Assembly (NCBI RefSeq): GCF_009730915.1
Contig: NC_052489.1
Coordinates: forward strand, 1 to 64,000
Direction: 5' to 3'
Length of the DNA stretch: 64,000 nt
Source: Dioscorea cayenensis subsp. rotundata
Taxonomy: Eukaryota > Streptophyta > Magnoliopsida > Dioscoreales > Dioscoreaceae
Both the position numbers and the translations under genes were made by a program. The notes under the pieces are model-generated. The model was not told where the DNA came from. It saw nothing but the letters and a program-made list of their open reading frames with translations, and made no database searches. Below are positions 12,636 through 24,741 of the stretch, piece by piece. How positions within the stretch are numbered: the stretch's first letter is position 1; the number at the start of each line of letters is the position of its first letter.

Positions 12636-13668
12636 TCAAAAATATTCTTCTTGATTGTGAATTGATTCAAAGAAATCCTCCGCCCAATATTTCCTTAGCT
12701 CTTCATCCTTTGCTAAGAAAGCCATAGCTCTACTATCATCGGCCATTAACCAATCATAGGCCTTATTGATTTGACGGCCAGAGTAGCCATATACTTTCAA
12801 TTTCATGCACTCACCAATCAATTCCTTTGCAAATTCTAAATTTCGAGTAGACTTCTTTGTTACCAATGCCTCTTTAATTGTGTTATTCATCTCCTGTATT
12901 GCTTCAACTTCAGAGGGCATTTTTCGTTTTCCTTTTCCTTTTTTTGATTGAGCAGAAGATTCCCCCCTATTTTCTGTACTCTCTGATTGGTTGTGGGTGG
13001 GCGGTGGTATATTGACATGATAATTAGTGTCCTCAAACATGTCATCAAGACTTTCTGTCTGAGATGGATGGCGGTACTCAACACTATCATCCATATGGGT
13101 GCCGATTTCATCTCCAAATTGCACAGCACGTCGTCCAGTTGCTTGATCATTACCGCAAACAATCTCAAGCAAGTCATGATCCTCAATTGGTTTGTTTAAG
13201 TAGGGCTCATCTTGTGGATGAATCTGGTATAGTAAAAAATTATTTCATAATTAGTACATGGACAATGTAAATAGAAATAAATTAGAAATAGATGTGAACC
13301 TTTATGTAGTTCTTGAACTCTGATTCTCCCATAATTATCATCTTCAGTCTGTTATCCCAACCCATTCCGCTTAACTCTTTCAATTTTTTAATTCTTGCCC
13401 ATCTTTTGCGAATTGTTCTCAAGTGGTTATTCACATTTGCTTCAGTGACTATAATTCCGAACTCATTCTTCATTGCAATGATTGATGCATGAAGTGCTTG
13501 CGGTTTGAAACCCTTATCGACTTTCAAGCCTTGCTCAACTTGAGAAGCCATGAATCTTAAAAAAAATCGACTTTCGGCAGTGGTCCATCTTTTATTGCCA
13601 CCTGATCTTTTGGTTGGGGTTCTCATTGATGACATTTGACTATCTTCTGACATTCTTGTGTTATCCAT
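12636..13668 (-). CDS. PIF/Harbinger ORF1, Myb/SANT-like DNA-binding protein
   Basis: Two exons on the minus strand (13668-13300 and 13223-12636) join in frame through a GT-AG intron of 76 bases to give 318 residues. Residues about 25-115 form a Myb/SANT-like domain: W28 in KRWTTAES, then NNHLRTIRKRWARIKKL, SGMGWDNRLKMI, and after the splice IHPQDEPYLNKP. A low-complexity acidic and basic linker follows (KKGKGKRKMPSEVEAI), then a helical C-terminus ending EDFFESIHNQEEYF. In Harbinger elements such ORF1 proteins bind the termini and escort the transposase to the nucleus. The start at 13668 is the first methionine after which the domain is complete; an in-frame extension to 13728 is possible. 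The frame is uninterrupted, unlike its transposase partner. Confidence 0.8.
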
Positions 13669-13855
13669 TCTAAAATTGCCACATAAACAAGAAATTATTA
13701 CAACAACAAAATTAAACAAACATTCCAAACAAGCTAAGTAATGCTATTATGACAATCGAAATTTGTTCATAGAAATATAGGAAAATAATTATCAAATACA
13801 AGCTAGAAAATTAAACAAACATCCACATATTTCCATAAGCACAACAAATAATTTT

Positions 13856-14262
13856 CTACTTGTTTGCCCACATATCGCATGCAATCTGTTCTCGACGTGC
13901 CACCCACTCTTGGGCATCCTCTCTTTGTTCTCTCACGTTACTTTCTGAGGGTGGTCGTTGTGGTGTCCATTCTTCCTCAGAGGGTATGAACATATCTTCT
14001 CCACCACTTATAATATAATTATGCAAAATACATGCAGCTAAAACTAGTTCAGCTTGAGTTTTGAAAGGAAAGAATGGTCTTGATGATAAAATTTTGAAAC
14101 GTCCCTTAAGAGAACCAAAAGCTCTTTCAATGGTGGTTCGAGCTGATGAGTGACGAAGATTAAAAAGTTCTTTATGATTTGCCGGTGTCCGCGAGCCAAA
14201 CTCTTTAAGATGGGGAGTAAAACGTTAGGGTGATTTGTCAACCATCAAGCTTTGTTGGGAGT
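13856..14262 (-). pseudogene. PIF/Harbinger DDE transposase, C-terminal fragment with frameshift
   Basis: Minus-strand translation gives HLKEFGSRTPANHKELFN, then RHSSARTTIERAFGSLKGRF, then FKTQAELVLAACILHNYI. These match the end of Harbinger nucleases (DDE_Tnp_4), including the late ERAFG and ILHN motifs. The frame runs on to a stop at 13856. Near 14212 the frame shifts: the preceding residues (LTNHPNVLLP) lie in another frame. Beyond about 14270 the sequence turns into ATT repeats, so the rest of the catalytic core is missing. It lies just upstream of ORF1 on the same strand. Confidence 0.8.
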
Positions 14263-14270
14263 GGAAGATG

Positions 14271-16060
14271 AAATACTCCACTAATGCAAGTATTCCATTT
14301 TAATTAGTCTAATAATAATTATTATTATTATCATTATTATTATTATTTTATTTTTAATCATCTAGTGTTAGTTGTAGCATAGTTATCTATCTATTATATT
14401 AAGGTGAAATAATGAGATTATATATATATATATATATATTTTAAACCAACAGAAAAGAAAATGTGAGAGCTAATGGATTCACAAGCACATTCACCTTATT
14501 ATCAACTAGGTGAAGACACTAAATAAAGCATGCTGTTCAGCATTTTGTTCTAGGATTTTTCTATGTTCCATTTTAGGATGCACTAATGCAGGAATACCAT
14601 GAGTCCATGACACAAGACATATGAAGCCGCAGTCTAAACTCACAACCATTTCTAAGTTGAAATTGTCCCGGTCATGGTTCAACAATAGAAGCTTATTCCA
14701 TCCAACATCCCCAAATAGTCCAGTTCTCATGAAGAATTTTTCTTTCATAAAATCGAAGAACCGGTAACATAAACAATAGGATGATGACAGAAATAATAAA
14801 TATATGCATCATAGAATTCTCTTGAGTGAATTGAACATTTTTTTTTTTTTGCATTCAGACTCTGCCATCTTGCATAAAAGGACACATCTACTTATCTTCT
14901 CAACAAGGCAGCACCATATAAAGAAAGTTAAAAAGTATATATGCAATTATTCTTATGATCATTCAAGGAATTCAAATAATAAGAATAAATGACAAAGCAT
15001 CCATCCAGAATAAGCTGCCTTCTCTACTATGTTCATACATCCAAGAAGTGCAAAACAACATACCAACTGGTAGGATGCCTGAAAATATTGAAGATACACT
15101 CATACACATAATCGGAAGTTTGCCTGAACATAGGATCACTGAAACTAAACAAATACTACAAAGGAACTTCTATCCAAATTTACTCAAGGCATCTTGCATA
15201 GATTACATACCAAATAAATAAACACACATGACACTTACAACATATATTGTTGAATATGATACGTAGGCGTAATATTTACAACAACATATAAAAGTGGCGA
15301 GTGACACAAATAAATACATCTCATATACAAATTCAAATGATACTACAAACTGTTCACAAGAAAATATATGATCCGATATGTAGCGGGCATTGTATAAAGC
15401 AGATCGACCAAATATACAATAATATCTTTGAATATGCAAGTAACTGAATAAAAATAACCTAATACTTCCAAGATTAACCATCAAGTTTATGGTGTTTTCC
15501 TTTTATTTTGTAGTTTAATTGTTCTATATTCACCTAGCATGATCTAATAACAAAAATGAACAATATCATTAGGAAACATAAATTAACATACACCATCATC
15601 AACAAGTAAAAGAAATAAAGACTCATTACATAAAGATAAGCAAAAGATCATAAAACACAAAACAAACAAGAATCTCACAATCGTAGCATTTATTCATCCA
15701 GTCCAGGGATTAAAGGGAAACCTTGTAAAAACTAGAAGCACTCCACGAGCAATATAGTCAAGTAATGTCCTTGATTCCACAAACTGAAGCGCCGTGGAGG
15801 TTCACGGTTCCGCCAACCAAGAAGGAAATTCAAGCAAAATTCGCAGCCACCTCCACAAATTAATCAGCCAAAATCAACAAACATGGCAAATTAATGAAAC
15901 AAAATCAATTGAACAAGAGCTTTCTTTTGTAGGTGTGGACTAATGTTGAGTACCTGGTGAAGACTTTTGATCAAATAAAGGTTGCAGGATTTATGCAAGA
16001 GAGACAAGCCTTGGGGGATCTTGGCCACTTGTTGGACGGTTGCAGGATTTTGGCAAAGGA
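14271..16060. other. Internal Harbinger sequence of unclear content
   Basis: AT-rich sequence with ATT runs (14310-14350) and a TA run (14421-14440). A minus-strand open frame at 14506-14748 (80 residues, MKEKFFMRTGLFGDVGWNKL) faintly recalls gag-like or plant-mobile-domain proteins in which a tryptophan-rich start precedes a conserved 'EF' region, but I cannot assign it. The rest shows nothing I can support. Confidence 0.3.
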
Positions 16061-16091
16061 GAAGAATGTTCAGCATGAAAGAAAGGAGACA

Positions 16092-16420
16092 ACTTCTCTA
16101 ATCGGCGGGGAAGGATCGGAGGCGAAGAAGAGAGTGATAATTGATGAAGGAATGGAGTTGACTTCTCCGATCGATGAGGAAAGAATGGAGGCAAAGATGA
16201 CAGCGATCGCCGAGGAAGGAACAGATGTAATTTCTCCGATCTGCGAGGAAAAAATTGAGGCAAAAGTGGAAGAGATCGTCGGAGAACGAACGGAGATGAC
16301 TTCTCCGATCGGCAATGAAAGAACGGAGGAGGTGGCAGCGATTGTCGAGATCCTCCGAAGGCGACTTCTCGAGCAGCGAGGAAAGAACTGAGGCGAAGGA
16401 GAGATCGATGAATGGAGGCG
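16092..16420 (+). repeat. 69-bp minisatellite open in several frames
   Basis: Units start ACTTCTC or ATTTCTC at 16092, 16161, 16230, 16299 and 16364, so three steps of 69 and one of 65 bases. On the plus strand it codes a 23-residue repeat (TSPIDEERMEAK type) inside an open frame from 15933 to 16391. On the minus strand three overlapping frames are also open, because the unit lacks stops. The frame may have no protein function. It sits just inside the right Harbinger terminus, where a leader would lie. Confidence 0.8.
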
Positions 16421-16473
16421 AAGGAGAAGTCCAGCTGCAAACCAAATCCTCACAAATGTAAAACCAAATTCAA

Positions 16474-16514
16474 GGATTTGGTTTTACGGCCGATTTGGCC
16501 GTAAAACCAAATCC
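16474..16514. repeat. Subterminal palindrome of the Harbinger element
   Basis: GGATTTGGTTTTACGG is followed by a short loop and its complement ending CCAAATCC. The same palindrome, slightly varied, is in the MITE at 60759-60795. Confidence 0.85.
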
Positions 16515-16649
16515 TCCATCTTTAGCCAATCAAAGGGATTTTGGTGGTCAACTGAAAATTGAATACATTGAACCAAACAAATGATTTTGATTGACAATGT
16601 ATTTGGAGTTACATGTAACTCCTAATACATCAAAACAAACACAGCCTAA

Positions 16650-18840
16650 AGTGAATTTATAGCATATTATATATATATATATTATACTATAATTATACAC
16701 ATCAACACAATTGTTTTCTAATAAACCACCAAACACACACATTTTATTATTATACTTTATTCATATATTACAATAAATCAAACTTTTATCTTCACATTGC
16801 ATGTTAAATGCTTTAATTATAAAAAAAAATTATAAAATTGACAAATGACAAAATAAAAAAAAAACAAATAGAGAAGTTTACTGGTTACAATGACTTGACT
16901 GACATTCTAAGAATAAACCCCCTATCATGCAATCCTGAAAAAAAAAATCAGAGTTATTCTTCAGACAGAACTCAGGACCTCTCAATCACAAACACGAATA
17001 ATTACCAATGAGCTAGCTATGGTTCCTTAACCATTCAATTAGTATTTCACAATTCTACTTTGTTAGTTAACAAAGTTCATAAATGCAAGAATTTTAGTTT
17101 CAACATGCTCATGATCATATATTTTTCATAGAAAAAGTTATGCATAAGAACAAGAGTGATTATGCTTATATAAATAATATTGATATGAATTAAAAAAAAA
17201 ACATGAATATAAATTATTAATAGGCTTGGGAGGTATCAGGTAGGGTTGAATGGGAACCATTGAAATTGCCTGCTTCCATGTCACTATACATTTGGGCTCT
17301 GTCGGTGGAGATCAAATGTTTTTTTATGGTTACCATTGCATTGCGAGCAAATGACATTAACAAGTTGATTTCCATTTTAACTTCATAAAAAGACACAAAA
17401 TTATTAAATCACTTCAATTAAATGAGTGAAGTGAAGGACATCCAATAAGGGGGCATTCATTTCAGGAAAAGTGGGGGGAAGTGGTCTGACTTCCACCACT
17501 TCACAGTATTCATTTGTCTTTGAGCGGGAAGTGTCACTCCCCACTCCCATCGAAGTGGATTTTTGAACTAAAAGCCCACTTCGGTATTTTTTTTAATGAA
17601 GTGGGGGAAGTGAGACAATTTATAAAAACTAACTTCCTTTCACTTCCAAAATCTTTTTTGAACTCATAGACCTTCATCCAACACCTAAATTTTTCGATTT
17701 TATTCTCACTTTCTGACAAATGAACATCAGAAATCCTGGAAGTGTATCACTTCCCTCGACTTCCTGACTTTCCCCCACTTTCCCTGAAATGAACGCCCCC
17801 TAAAATTAGAACCCATAGAGATATGATTTAAAATATTAAAATTTAATTAAAATTTTAAATTTATTTTAATTCAATAATTATAAAAAATTTGAGTTTTATC
17901 CAATACTTATATATTATTAAGTAGATATATAATCTAATCCTTTGGTGTTTGAAGGAATAAATTTAAATATTTCTTATTATGTTTAATTTTTATTTATATT
18001 AAAAATAATATTAATAATTAAAAAAATTTGATTTCATTTATTTGTTTGTATAATAAATATCAATGAGATTTTTTAAAATTAAGGTATGAAAATATTTTCA
18101 AAAATAGAAAAATTATTTAATTATGACATTATAGTGTTATTGTATGACTCCTCAAAAACTTCAAAATTTAAAACCGAGATCTATTGGCTAATTAAAATCA
18201 AAACTTGAAGTCGAATTAAGATTAAAATTTTCAAATTATTTCTTATTGTTTGTGTAGAAGTCGTGACTTAAGAATCAATTTAGTTTTTAGTTGTATGTGT
18301 GAGACTAGCGAGAGCATTGATAGATGGTTAGTAAATTATCATTTTTAAAATAATGAAATATTTTATTTATTTATTTTTAAATTTTTTCCATTTAAATCTT
18401 TGTATCATTTTTTTATTATTGTAATATTGCTTTTGATTTTATTATGGGTTTAATTATTTTGAGATTTTTTTTTATTTTTCAGTTTTTTAAAGAGATTCTT
18501 CTATTAATTTCCCTTGATATTGTATTTTTATATAAAAAAATAATTTATAAACTTTATAAAACAAGTAAAAAAATTTATATTTGAAATAATTTTTAATTAT
18601 AAGAATAAATAAAAAAATAAAAAATAATTTATGAGCGTCTACAAGTTTTTGTACAAGGTATGTAAGAAATTTCATACAAGAAATGAAAGTAATTATGTGG
18701 GTTTGCAGGGGTATATTCATAAAAATAAAAAATAAAAAATAAAAAAAGGGAAAAATTGCAAAAGTACACATTGAAGTGTCCTGAGAAGCAAGGATTGGGT
18801 GCATCCCTTTTCTTGCCAAAAAAAGGCGAGTAGTTCTCCA
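16650..18840. other. AT-rich intergenic sequence with one MITE
   Basis: Apart from the Tourist-like MITE at 17449-17800 there is no recognisable gene. The stretch from 17820 to 18640 is extremely AT-rich. Confidence 0.6.
17449..17800. mobile_element. Tourist-like MITE (PIF/Harbinger type), 352 bp
   Basis: Inverted termini of about 30 bases: the left end starts GGGGGCATTCATTTCAGGAA and the reversed right end GGGGGCGTTCATTTCAGGGA. Both are flanked by TAA (17446-17448 and 17801-17803). There is no coding capacity. The interior repeats AAGTGG/CCACTT words in both orientations, so a single strand would fold into a long hairpin. Confidence 0.92.
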
Positions 18841-18908
18841 AACTTTTTCTACGAATCTAACCCAATTCTCCTGCCGTCTTGCTTCAGATCTCTCTTCCGA
18901 GTTCCTTT
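18841..18908 (+). other. Probable 5' UTR exon of the OTU2-like gene
   Basis: A less AT-rich stretch (CCCAATTCTCCTGCCGTCTT) ends at TTCCTTT before a GTAAGT donor at 18909. The matching acceptor is at 20011 (TTTGTGTCCAG), 16 bases before the start codon. The transcription start is not determined. Confidence 0.5.
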
Positions 18909-19241
18909 GTAAGTAGTTTAACATCCATCTTTTGTTTATCTTGATGATTGTTATCTATTTCCATTGCTGCTGTTTGAATTTTTGTTTGTGGTATTGGTTC
19001 TGTTTGAAAATTTTGATCTTTATAGTGGAATTGTTTTCAATTAGGGTTGAATTCTTATTCATTGATGTTCTTCTTTAGTATCTGATTCTATTTGAGAAAT
19101 TTCTAGTTTGGAATCCTGCTATTGAGAAGTTCAGATTTGTCATTGGGGTTTCAATCCTAGATTTGTTTATCTTGAGGTCAGTGTTCTTGGTTTTTGGATT
19201 TATTTTTTTTTAAATTTTTTGTTCTTAGATAGGTATATATA

Positions 19242-19279
<38 letters not shown>

Positions 19280-20027
19280 TTTGGCCTGCATGCCCTATAC
19301 CATAAGGTTGTGTTTGGAAACTTGAACTTGATTAGTCATGGATTGGCAATGAATCTGGTTGAAATGTATTAACATGGAATGAACTGGAGTGGCAAGTCTC
19401 CAGAAAGGATGGAATATATAACTTGGATTGGCTATTTTGCAGTTTGGTTTTTTTGTCGTTTTTCGATTGCTAAAATTATAATGCAACTGATGGAAAGATC
19501 CCTGACAACTTGACGTGTCAAGTCTGGACTGGTTTAGATGGAGATTTCCCTTTTGTTGCTCATTATTCCAATTTATTTTTGTACAATTATGTGTACATGT
19601 TAATTCATATGATCAGCTTACTTGATTAAGTGAGGGAACCTGTCTAGTTTCATCCATATGTACCATGGTAATAATTAGAAGCAGTTTAGGTTGTAAATTT
19701 CCCTTCAAAGAATCAAAAGGTTTGAACAAGCTGAAGTTATCATCGACATTGAAATATGACCAAATGAATTTATACTTGTCTCATATTCTGTGTGTGTGTG
19801 TGCGCGCGCCCGCATGCCCGCGTACTTGTGTATATGTATGTATGTTGTCTTTTGGATTTTGGTTGATTTCTTTTGACATGTTCAATGTCATCCATATTTT
19901 TGGTGATGGGCAATTGTGTTTAAGGTAGATCAATTTCCATCTTCTCCCAAGGTTGAATATTGTGGCTCTTAAAAGATTCAGTAGCACTTTTTTTTTTGTG
20001 TTTGTGTCCAGGTGGCTGACTGATAGG

Positions 20028-23000
20028 ATGGAGGGTATCATTGTTAGGAGGGTAATACCCTCAGACAACAGCTGCCTCTTCAATGCTGTTGGGTAAGAAT
20101 CAGACAGAGTCACTTCCCCTTACTAAATCAATTTTGCTGGGTGTAATACCTTATCTCATTTTTTATGTTGCAGCTATGTGATGGAACATGACAAACACAA
20201 AGCTCAAGAGCTGAGACAGGTTTGTCTATGTTTCTTGTGTTTAAATTGCATGCACCTGTTTGATTAACTTTTCAAGCTGTAATCTTTATTTCAAATTAGG
20301 TTGTTGACTTGCGTGTTTCATTTTTTCACTGCTTCATTAACTTTGAAAGTGGATTCTGTTTTTCCATAGCTGTGATTCAATGCATGTAGATCCAAAACTT
20401 CAATTTATTTTGTTTCCTGTATGCATACATAATATTTATTTTCTTATGAAATTGAAACAATGCATAATCTTAAGTAGAGCTAAAGGTTTGAAGACTTTCT
20501 CAGTAAACAGTAGAAGAAAATATTGATGCTTCTAGAATCAAGCAGGGATTATATCTGTTGAATTTATAAAAGTGGAGTATTAGCTCCAAGATAATACAAA
20601 AGAATGAAGATTCTTGTTTTTTGTTGTTCCGTACTGTGCTATGAGGATATGCAAATATTAATCGCATTAGTTGACAGCACTTTGAAAATTCACATAAAAT
20701 TTGAGAATGCATTAGGGTTTTTCCATTTCTAATGATCTGGTCTTTTCAACTTTCTTCAACATTGAAAAATAGTAACTTTTTCCTAACGCTTCTTTCTGTC
20801 AATCTTCGATAGCCCCAATGATTTTTCTTTCTCAATAGAATAAAAAAATTGTTGATATCACAACCACAAAAAAACCATCATGCACTTTTTGTCGCATTCT
20901 ACTTCCTTTTGTTGGAAAAATCCACCGTTTTGTCATTTGTACTTGATATGAGCGGCACCTTGATTTCCTCCATTTATTGCAGGTAATAGCTCTTACTTGA
21001 TATTTCTCCTCCGCTTGATAGTGATGTCTATTATTGACACCAGTGATGGATGCTTATAGCTTATTTGATATCCAAAGCAAATTTCATATTTATGCTGTGA
21101 ATATGAACTTTTTAGTCAAACAGAATTTACGTAAAGATAGCATTATCTTTAGATGTGAACTTTTAGAATAACTTTCATTTATTTTGCAAACATTTATAGC
21201 AAAATTTATTGGGTTTCTATTGGTTAAATTATTTTCTATTTGTGGCTTGGTGATCCTCTCTATCTCATTATACCAATATTTCTCTTTATCCTCTTAAAAG
21301 ATATATATTGTGGGAAAGTTCTTTAGTAAGCACGATTTGATTTGGGTAATCTTATTTTTTTGATTTTTCTCAAATGGATAGATATGATATCTGCATATGA
21401 ACTTGCGTTTACTCACATAATCAGCTATACGATTCTCCGCCATGATCACGATCACTGTTACTCTAATACTATATAAACTGCATTGAAGAAGCTGGCATTT
21501 TTGTTATTTTTAGCTGTAAAGACATTTGTTTTGTGAAATTTTTATATTGTTGCATAAGCATTGTGATATTAATTTGTGGGCTATTGCTAGTGTTAGAATA
21601 TTGAAACATAAGTTTTTTTTTATCTTTGAAGGTAATTGCTGCAGCAGTGGGAAGCGATCCTGAAAAATATATTGAAGCATTTCTTGGAAAACCGAATGAA
21701 GAATACTGTGCTTGGATTCTGGATTCTGATAAGTGGGGAGGTAAGCTCAGTTTTCTGAACTATATTATTAGATATTGGCAATCCTCCCTTCTTGTAGTAT
21801 GCTGTGGTCCAACTTGTATAGAGCAGTTCAAGTAGAAAGCAGATACGGGCTCATAATCTCATAGCAAGCATGTTTAGTTCCATAACATCTTTGATAGTTA
21901 ACTGACTACATCTGTGTTGCATTTATGGATGTAATATCCACAAGTGGTGCTTATGTAACTACCTGTCCTTATTTAAAAGGTGCGATTGAGCTTTCAATAC
22001 TATCAGAATATTATGGGCGAGAAATTGCAGCATATGACATACAAACAATGCGTTGTGATTTGTATGGTCAGGTAAAATGGATTTCAGTTTATCTCTCTTA
22101 TTTTGTTGATGCTCTTCTTTGAAATATCTTGAATGTCATGTTCATTGAACTGTTGAACAGGAAAAGAAGTACACAGAAAGGGTCATGCTCTTATATGATG
22201 GTCTGCATTATGATGCTTTAGCTGTATGTTCACCTGACTTCTTGGTTCTTATTTTCACATTTTTATTCTCTGATGATCAAATGATATCAAAAACTTCTTT
22301 CTTTAATAACGAAATCCATTTTTTATGTAATTTAGATTTCTCCATTTGATGGGGCACCAGAAGAGTTTGATCAAACAATTTTCTGTGTCAATGGTTCAAT
22401 TCGAACTGTTGAAAGCCAAGCTCTGAAACTTGTTCAGGAAGAAAACAGGTAAGAGTTTTATATGCCAGTCCTGATCTAGAAATAGCTTAACCCTGCCATC
22501 TCGTAATATGGAGTAAATTTAAAAGATCCTACTACCTGTTGTCTACTGTACTCTCGCACTTGTGTTGTGAGGATGCACACTAGTATTGAGTGAAAGCATA
22601 TGCGTGCATAAGATTAAAGTTATGAATTATTTTTGAAATTCTTATTCAACTTATGCCAGCAGTGAAGAATTCCTTAAATTCTGATGCTCCACATGAACTA
22701 AAGGAACAATGTGTTATTGCTCTTTTGAACTCTAGTGAATGGTAACTGGATTATCTGAGACAAATTCAATAATTAGTCCTCTTAGTGTCACTGGTTTGCT
22801 AATATTCTTTGATTACAATGTTGGAAAGGGCCGCCTACAGATGAAGTTAAACAACAACACACAAGAATTATTCAAATTTTCATTTTGGCGTATGAAAGTA
22901 AATTAATTTTGTTATCTTGGGAATTGCAACTCTGTTTTGCATCTGAAATAATCCTCCTAATTGTGGTTTAGTTTGGAGTCTTTGGACAGCTTGCTTTGAT

Positions 23001-23782
23001 GGCTCCTACAGTATATTGTATTATTTAATTTTTTTAGATTACATCTTTCTCAATTATCATGCCAAGAGTTTCTACAGTTTGGTTTTTATAATGTTTTGGG
23101 AAATGAATTATCATTTATTTTTACTGTGTAGGAAGAGGAGCTACACCGATACGGCGAATTTCACCTTACGTTGCGGACAATGCTCAATTGGCTTAGTTGG
23201 TCAAAAGGTTGTGATCATGTTAAGCATAGGGCTGTAAACGAGCCGAGCCGAGCCGAGTATCACCAGGCTCGAGCTCGGCTCGAGTATAATATTCGAAGAC
23301 TCGAGCTCGGCTCGAGCTCGTTCGAGCTATTTTTTTTGTGCTCGAGCTTGGCTCGCTGAAAAGCTCAAGTAGCTCGAGCTCGGCTCGTTTAAGCTCGATT
23401 AGCTTATATACATAAGTATTTTTGTAATTTATATATAAATAATTTAATATTTTATATATAAAAACTCGTTTAGGCTCGCGAGCCTCACGAGCTGAGTATT
23501 TTTGGGCTCGAGCTCGGCTCGTCAACATAAACGAGCAGCTCGAGCTCGGCTCGGCTCGTGAAAAATCGAATCGAATTTGAGCATTGACCGAGCTGATCTC
23601 GAGTAGCTCACGAGTAGCTTGGCTCATTTACACCCCTAGTTAAGCAGCTTGCTTTTCTTTTCTTTTCCCTCTAAATGCTCATGTTCCCATGTTTTGGTTT
23701 CTAATGGATTATTTGGTAAATGCAGGAGGCTGCTGATCATGCAAGGCAAACAGGCCATGTCAATTTTCAGGAATATAGATGA
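20028..23782 (+). CDS. OTU2: OTU-family deubiquitinase with C2H2 finger, OTU2-like
   Basis: Eight coding exons join in frame with GT-AG introns: 20028-20092, 20174-20219, 21632-21740, 21980-22071, 22161-22223, 22336-22448, 23132-23207 and 23726-23782. They give 206 residues. The catalytic site of an OTU cysteine protease is clear: PSDNSCLFNAVGYVM (Asp13, Cys16) and YDGLHYDALA (His120). The C-terminus holds a C2H2 finger (Cys177, Cys180, His193, His199, in CGQC and HARQTGH). Length and sequence agree with Arabidopsis OTU2 and resemble yeast Otu1 and human YOD1, which trim ubiquitin chains in the Cdc48/p97 pathway. The yeast and human proteins have an N-terminal UBX-like domain that is absent here, as in the plant protein. 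A hAT MITE lies in the last intron, close to its donor. Confidence 0.95.
23227..23638. mobile_element. hAT-type MITE in the last OTU2 intron, 412 bp
   Basis: An exact 8-bp duplication, GTTAAGCA (23219-23226, 23639-23646), flanks termini that read TAGGGCTGTAAACGAGCC on the left and, reversed on the right, TAGGGGTGTAAATGAGCC. The interior is made of GAGCTCGGCTCG words in both orientations around an AT core. It begins 19 bases inside the intron, after the donor at 23208. Related ends occur at 59673-61447. Confidence 0.93.
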
Positions 23783-24741
23783 GAAAAAGGAACACCCTCT
23801 TGACTTTTCATTTTAACTGAAACATGGACATGTCTCTCCAACTATATGAAAAATAATAACCATCATTTGTGTTGTTTTAATTACCATTTTAGTTGCTTGA
23901 TGTTTGTTGTAACAGTACTGTACAATCATAGCTTATAGAAATGTCTTATCTAAACTCTTCCCAAGTGGTTGCATTATTTGTGGCATCATCAATTATTGAA
24001 TTGTTATTATAATTTCTATTTTTATATCAAGAAGTTGATTGGGTGGAGACATGAGTTATTAAATTCATAATTTTTGGTTCTTAAGTAGATGTATGTAAAA
24101 TTCCATTATATAATGGGCAAAATCACGGATTGAAAAACATTGAAAACCTAGATTTTTTGATTTGGAAAATGAAATGTTAATTTTTAAATTTTTATTGTTT
24201 TGTAATTTTCCCCCCAAGTTTATATAATTGAACAAATAATTCAATTCCAAAACAAAAACACAAATAAAGAGAAAATAAATTATAAATTATGGTAGAGAAA
24301 ACCCACATTATACACACTTATATTATATGTGCGAAATTCTTGTTTATTTTGAAATCTAGATCATGCAATTTCAAAAATAACTTTTTAAAAATTAAATAAA
24401 TTAATTAAATTTAAAAGTAGTACCACCTTTTTCCAAAAATCTCTTTCCTTTATGCTTTAAATCACCCTTATCATACAAGAGAGATAATCCAATTTTTTTC
24501 CCCAAGTAAAAATTGATAGTTCACTTTGTTCCAACTCTATGGTTGAGGGTTCATAAGTTTCCCATGTTTATTAAAATAATAATAATAATAATAATAAATA
24601 ATAATAAAGATCACTACAATACTAACTTGTGAAATTAATTGAAACAAGAGATCATTGGCAAAAGCACAAACAAACAGAGAAGAAGAAGAAGAAGAAGATC
24701 AGCCATGCAATAATATATAAATACTCACTCAAGTTCTTGAA
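23783..24741. other. OTU2 3' flank and intergenic sequence
   Basis: AT-rich sequence with an AAT-repeat run near 24575-24607 and a GAA run near 24681. No gene is recognised. Confidence 0.5.

Larger units (their letters stand above)
11251..16646. mobile_element. PIF/Harbinger DNA transposon, 5.4 kb, partly decayed
   Basis: The left end reads GGTGGCGTTTGGTTGGATGT. The right end in reverse reads GGCTGTGTTTGTTTTGATGT. Both are flanked by TAA (11248-11250, 16647-16649), the 3-bp target preferred by PIF/Harbinger elements. On the minus strand it carries both proteins expected of the superfamily: a Myb/SANT-like ORF1 protein (intact) and a DDE transposase (only the C-terminal part, with a frameshift). 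Near the right end is a palindrome at 16474-16514 built on GGATTTGGTTTTACG. The MITE at 60639-61377 shares it, so the two belong to one family. Mobility would need a transposase supplied from elsewhere. Confidence 0.88.

Noticed and set aside
16070-16453. Three long minus-strand open frames over the 69-bp repeat
   Set aside because: They arise because the repeat unit has no stops in those frames; no domain is seen.
19300-19480. A Tourist-like MITE start (TAAGGTTGTGTTTGG) in the 5' UTR intron of OTU2
   Set aside because: No inverted partner is present nearby.
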